From Pseudofrankia inefficax (lineage in GTDB: Bacteria; Actinomycetota; Actinomycetes; Frankiales; Frankiaceae), in assembly GCF_000166135.1 (NCBI RefSeq), contig NC_014666.1, forward strand, positions 2,728,001 through 2,792,000: a stretch of 64,000 bases of DNA, written 5' to 3'. Each line of letters starts with the position of its first letter. The stretch's first letter is position 1. The position numbers and the translations under genes were made by a program. The notes beneath the pieces are model-generated. The model saw nothing but the letters and a program-made list of their open reading frames with translations, had not been told where the DNA came from and searched no databases. Shown here in pieces: positions 61,024-64,000 of the stretch.

Positions 61024-63126
61024 CTACTCGTCGTCCGGCGCCTGCTGCGGCCCCTTCGAACGGCGCCAGGGCTTGGTGAGGAAGGCCTCGGCCTCCGCCA
61101 TCGCGACGGCGACCCTGGGCAGGTCACGGTTGGCCGGGAAACAGACGTAGCGAGGCTCCCAGGCGGGCCTGAACCGGGCGTTGAACCGGTAGAGGCTCTC
61201 GATCTGGAACCAGCGCGACATGAAGACCAGTAGCCATTTGGTGCCGCGCGCCACCGGGCCGGCGCCGAGCCGGCCGCCGTGCTCCAGCAGCTGGCGGAAG
61301 GCGGCGAAGTTCAGCGAGATCCGCCGGATGCCCAGTTCCTTGCCTGACCGGACGGCGGAGACGATGAGCAGCTCCGTCACCCCGTTGTCGGCCTGCGGGT
61401 CACGCAGCATCAGGTCGAGCGACATCCCGTCGCGGCCCCACGGCACGAACAGCAGCATCCCGCGCGGCTCACCGGCGCCGGACCCGTCGGAGGACTCCGC
61501 CGTGGGCGTGGCCGCGGTCCCCGCCCCGTCCGGCTTGGTCCCGGCGGCCGGCGCGGGCGCGGGCGCGGGGGCGTCCACCGGCTCGGGCCGGCTGACGGCG
61601 GTGACCAGGACGCATTCCGCGGCCCAGGGGGCGACCTGGCACGGGACCGTCGGGTCCGTGGGGTCCTCGGAGAAGCGGCCGAGGGCCATCGAGAAGCCCC
61701 GCTCCGGCTCGGAGCCGCGCCAGGCCCGGGCCGCCCGGCGCAGCGCGGCCCGCTCGGCGGCCGGCACGTCCTTCAGCCGGCGGGCGGTCGCGGTGTAACC
61801 GGCGCGTTCGGCCCTGGCCACCGCCTGGCGGACGCCCCGCATCGGCCGGCCCTCCAGGCTGAAGTCCTCCACCGACAGCACGGCCTCGTCACCGAGTTCC
61901 AGCGCGGTCAGGCCGGACCTGGTCCAGGCCGTCCCACCGTGCGCCGAGCAGCCGATCACGGCCGGGACCCACGCGTGGCTGGCGGCGACGCGCAGGAACT
62001 CGGCGATCGCGCCCGGCCACGCCTCCCGGTCGCCGATCGGGTCGCCGCTGGCGAGCATCACCCCGGACAGGACCCGGTAGGCGATCGCGGACTTCCCGGA
62101 CGGCGACCAGATCACCGCCTTGTCGCGGCGCAGCGCGAACCAGCCGAGCGAGTCCTCCGCCCCGTGCCGCGCCAGCAGCGCGATGAGCCCGGCCTCGTCG
62201 TCGCGGTTGTGCCGCGGGAACGGGTGCGCCGGGCGCAGCGCCATCCAGGTCGGCACCGCCGCGGTCAGCAGCCCCATCCCGGCGAGCGTCCGGCTGATCA
62301 CGCGGTCGACCCGCGGCGACGGGATGTTCACCGGGCCGTGCGCGCCAACGAGCCCCAGTATTACGTGCTCAAGCTGTTCGGACAGCGGGTAGTGGCCGAT
62401 CAGATGCCGGGCCCAGCCGATCCGCAGCATCGCGATCCCGATCAGCAGGGACATCGTGAACAGCGCGATCAGCGCGCCCAGCGCGTGCCACCGGCTGGAC
62501 GGGTCCGGCTCGGCGTGGAAGTCCCGGTGGCGGTACATCAGCCACAGGGCGAAGACCGCCGAGCCGATCGCGTCGTCGTAGTCGAGACCCTTGAGCACGT
62601 GCAGCACGGTGCTCGCCGCGGTCAGCGTGAGCACCAGCTGCCAGGCGCGCCGCTTGCGGCGGGCCAGGCCGTGCGCGAGCAGGATCAGCAGGACACCGAC
62701 GAGCACCGTCAGCGTCCGGGCGTGCTCCGGGATGTAGCCGGGCAGGACGCTGCGCAGCTGGATCACCCGGCCATGCCCGGGCGGCGTGACCGCCGACAGG
62801 ATGTCGAGCAGTCCGATCACATAGGCGAGCAGGGCCGCTATCCGCGGCGTCGCGCCCCGCCGCCAGCCCTCCGGCGGCGTCCTGCCGGCGTCCGCGCCGC
62901 TGCTTCGGGGGCGCCCGGGAATCCGGCCGGCGAGCCATCCAGGAATGCGGCGTCGACCTCCTTCGGGCCCTACCCCGCGACCTGCCGCCTGGGCCCGCGC
63001 GGTGCCGTTCGCCGCCGCGTGGCCGACCGGGCCGCCGGACTGCGGCGTGCCGCCCACGGAGCTGTCGACCCGCGCCACAGTCCGTACCGCGGGGGCCCGT
63101 CGAGACGACGTCGTCTGATCGGTCAT
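61024..63126 (-). CDS. MprF-type DUF2156 protein (phosphatidylglycerol lysyltransferase-like)
   Basis: A 700-residue protein. A disordered basic N-terminus (about 90 residues) precedes about six membrane helices (about 95-310) and a C-terminal DUF2156 GNAT-like domain (about 330-690). This has SPSGKSAIAYRVLSGVMLAS, GDPIGD, FVPWGRDGMSLDLMLRD, GVTELLIVSAVRSGKELGI and the late YVCFPANRDLPRVAVAMAEAE. Family enzymes use aminoacyl-tRNA to modify phosphatidylglycerol or related lipids. The domain is interrupted by a Pro/Ala/Ser linker of about 40 residues (near 535-575). No lysyl-tRNA synthetase domain is fused, unlike mycobacterial LysX. The ATG at 63126 has no clear ribosome-binding site. Confidence 0.85.
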   Translation of the reverse strand: MTDQTTSSRRAPAVRTVARVDSSVGGTPQSGGPVGHAAANGTARAQAAGRGVGPEGGRRRIPGWLAGRIPGRPRSSGADAGRTPPEGWRRGATPRIAALLAYVIGLLDILSAVTPPGHGRVIQLRSVLPGYIPEHARTLTVLVGVLLILLAHGLARRKRRAWQLVLTLTAASTVLHVLKGLDYDDAIGSAVFALWLMYRHRDFHAEPDPSSRWHALGALIALFTMSLLIGIAMLRIGWARHLIGHYPLSEQLEHVILGLVGAHGPVNIPSPRVDRVISRTLAGMGLLTAAVPTWMALRPAHPFPRHNRDDEAGLIALLARHGAEDSLGWFALRRDKAVIWSPSGKSAIAYRVLSGVMLASGDPIGDREAWPGAIAEFLRVAASHAWVPAVIGCSAHGGTAWTRSGLTALELGDEAVLSVEDFSLEGRPMRGVRQAVARAERAGYTATARRLKDVPAAERAALRRAARAWRGSEPERGFSMALGRFSEDPTDPTVPCQVAPWAAECVLVTAVSRPEPVDAPAPAPAPAAGTKPDGAGTAATPTAESSDGSGAGEPRGMLLFVPWGRDGMSLDLMLRDPQADNGVTELLIVSAVRSGKELGIRRISLNFAAFRQLLEHGGRLGAGPVARGTKWLLVFMSRWFQIESLYRFNARFRPAWEPRYVCFPANRDLPRVAVAMAEAEAFLTKPWRRSKGPQQAPDDE

Positions 63127-63894
63127 GACCCTATTCTGGCCCGGTCCCGCGATGTCCGACTCCACCACCCGGCCACCCGCCACGTCGGGCTGTGACTGGG
63201 TGTGCGGGACTAACCCGGTTGTGAGCAGAACTGTCGGCTGACCGTCACCGTGCCATGCCAGGTTGGCGGGACAGGTGTCCTGGGCGTGTCCCATGGTAGC
63301 CGTGCGAGTGCGCCACCTTCCCCCGGAACCTCTGGTCAACCGCATCGGTGTCGCGCCTGAACCCAGGGCGGAGGCGTGTACCCGGTTCTCCACTCGCCTA
63401 CCCAGCCGGTCGCTGCTGCCGTTCGCCGTCGGTCTGGTGATGGTGGCGGGCGCAGGTCGAGCGGTGCGATTGCGCGGTAAATAGGTGCATATGCCGACAA
63501 GGGACGAACTGTCAGATTCTCCGGCCGGACGCCGGCTCCGGTCTATTCGCCTTCGCCGACGGTTGTATGGGCAGCAGCGGTGCACCTTTGGGGCCAGGAG
63601 GCATCTTCCCATCGGTCATACCTGGCGCCGCACCGAATGTGGGGCCTCCGCCGTCGGCGGGCACGTCCGGGAAGGCAGGTCGCGGGGCGGGGGTTGATTC
63701 CTGCAGATCAGAACACATGGACCCGTCCAGCAGGCGCACTGCAGGCTGTCGGTGGTTTCCCCGGTCCGCGTCCTCCGTCGACGACGGGTGCCTGAGATCT
63801 TCTCACGGGCAAGGGCCGAGAGTACGGCACCCATGGGGTTCCGATCGCGTGCCGCTACGCTTTCACCAGGCGATTCATCAGGGGTGGGGACACT
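63127..63894. other. Long intergenic stretch without a convincing gene
   Basis: About 770 bases. Short frames exist on both strands (for example 63263-63484 plus and 63512-63739 minus), but none has both a ribosome-binding site and recognisable sequence. The minus-strand frame encodes Pro/Gly-rich sequence without Cys. The region must contain the promoters of both flanking genes. Confidence 0.45.
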
Positions 63895-64000
63895 GTGAGC
63901 GCACATCAGGTCGTTCGGGAGCCGGACGGCTGGCCGCCTCGGGTTTTTCTGGGCCGGCTTCGGCCGGGAACCGGCGCGAGACTGGCGGTGCTCGGCAGCC
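63895..64000 (+). CDS. N-terminus of a possible Crp/Fnr-type regulator, partial
   Basis: A GTG preceded by GGGTGGGGA at suitable distance opens a frame that runs off the window after 35 residues. WPPRVFLGRLRPGTGARLAVLG resembles the N-terminal helix before the cyclic-nucleotide-binding domain of actinobacterial Crp/Fnr regulators. Too little is visible to be sure. Confidence 0.4.
   Translation, partial: MSAHQVVREPDGWPPRVFLGRLRPGTGARLAVLGS

Noticed and set aside
63263-63739. Short frames in the long gap before the right edge, including a Pro/Gly-rich minus-strand peptide considered as a RiPP precursor
   Set aside because: No ribosome-binding site, no Cys or leader-core pattern, and no maturation enzyme nearby.

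Overview
The window is very GC-rich actinobacterial DNA with many GTG starts and a gene content that fits the Frankia/Pseudofrankia group. The right half has the usual actinobacterial order of housekeeping genes: dut, DUF3710, an OB-fold protein, DUF3159, two TrkA-type RCK proteins, a KimA-type permease, a TRAM RNA methyltransferase and dxs. The species assignment is inference. I saw no rRNA, tRNA, CRISPR array, transposase or phage gene.

Left edge (1-1.5 kb): a minus-strand operon with two WXG100 proteins and a larger protein cut off by the window edge, which looks like a type VII secretion substrate set. From 1.6 to 38.7 kb lies a large, mosaic surface-glycan region. It holds three paralogous GT4 glycosyltransferases, two paralogous GT2 enzymes (one fused to an FkbM methyltransferase), two more FkbM methyltransferases and a TylF-type methyltransferase. 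It also holds a flippase/CgeB-like transferase/polymerase operon and a six-gene minus-strand run (GT2, hexapeptide acetyltransferase, epimerase, two GT4 enzymes, UDP-GlcNAc 4,6-dehydratase-like enzyme). A WecA/MraY-type initiating transferase and a nucleotide-sugar dehydrogenase lacking its catalytic Cys complete the set. Together these could start a glycan on undecaprenyl phosphate, extend it, decorate it with methyl and acetyl groups, flip it and polymerise it. No chain-length regulator or exporter is visible.

Other genes sit between the glycan genes: a class E sortase with a 52-residue membrane protein, a GGDEF-EAL protein with a histone-like tail, a TIGR04222 membrane protein, an acyl-CoA ligase, a two-component system, and a Tat-exported TPR/aspartic-protease-like protein.

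Right half (39-64 kb): aconitase with an operator-like dyad over its -10 and a 21-bp terminator stem, an unpaired Phd-type antitoxin, an inositol-monophosphatase-like enzyme, a ferritin-like/VIT1 metal transporter, valS, a gamma-carbonic anhydrase, the housekeeping block above, a UPF0104 flippase-like protein, an MprF-type DUF2156 protein and the start of a possible Crp/Fnr regulator.

Several genes have a TANNNT box ending 6-8 bases before the start codon with no ribosome-binding site, which suggests leaderless transcripts. The least expected signals are the duplicated GT4 module with its upstream DNA, the 23-bp element shared by the two GT2 promoters, the GT2-FkbM fusion, the Cys-to-Trp dehydrogenase, an exact 14-bp-period repeat upstream of dut, and in-frame tandem repeats inside an RNA methyltransferase.
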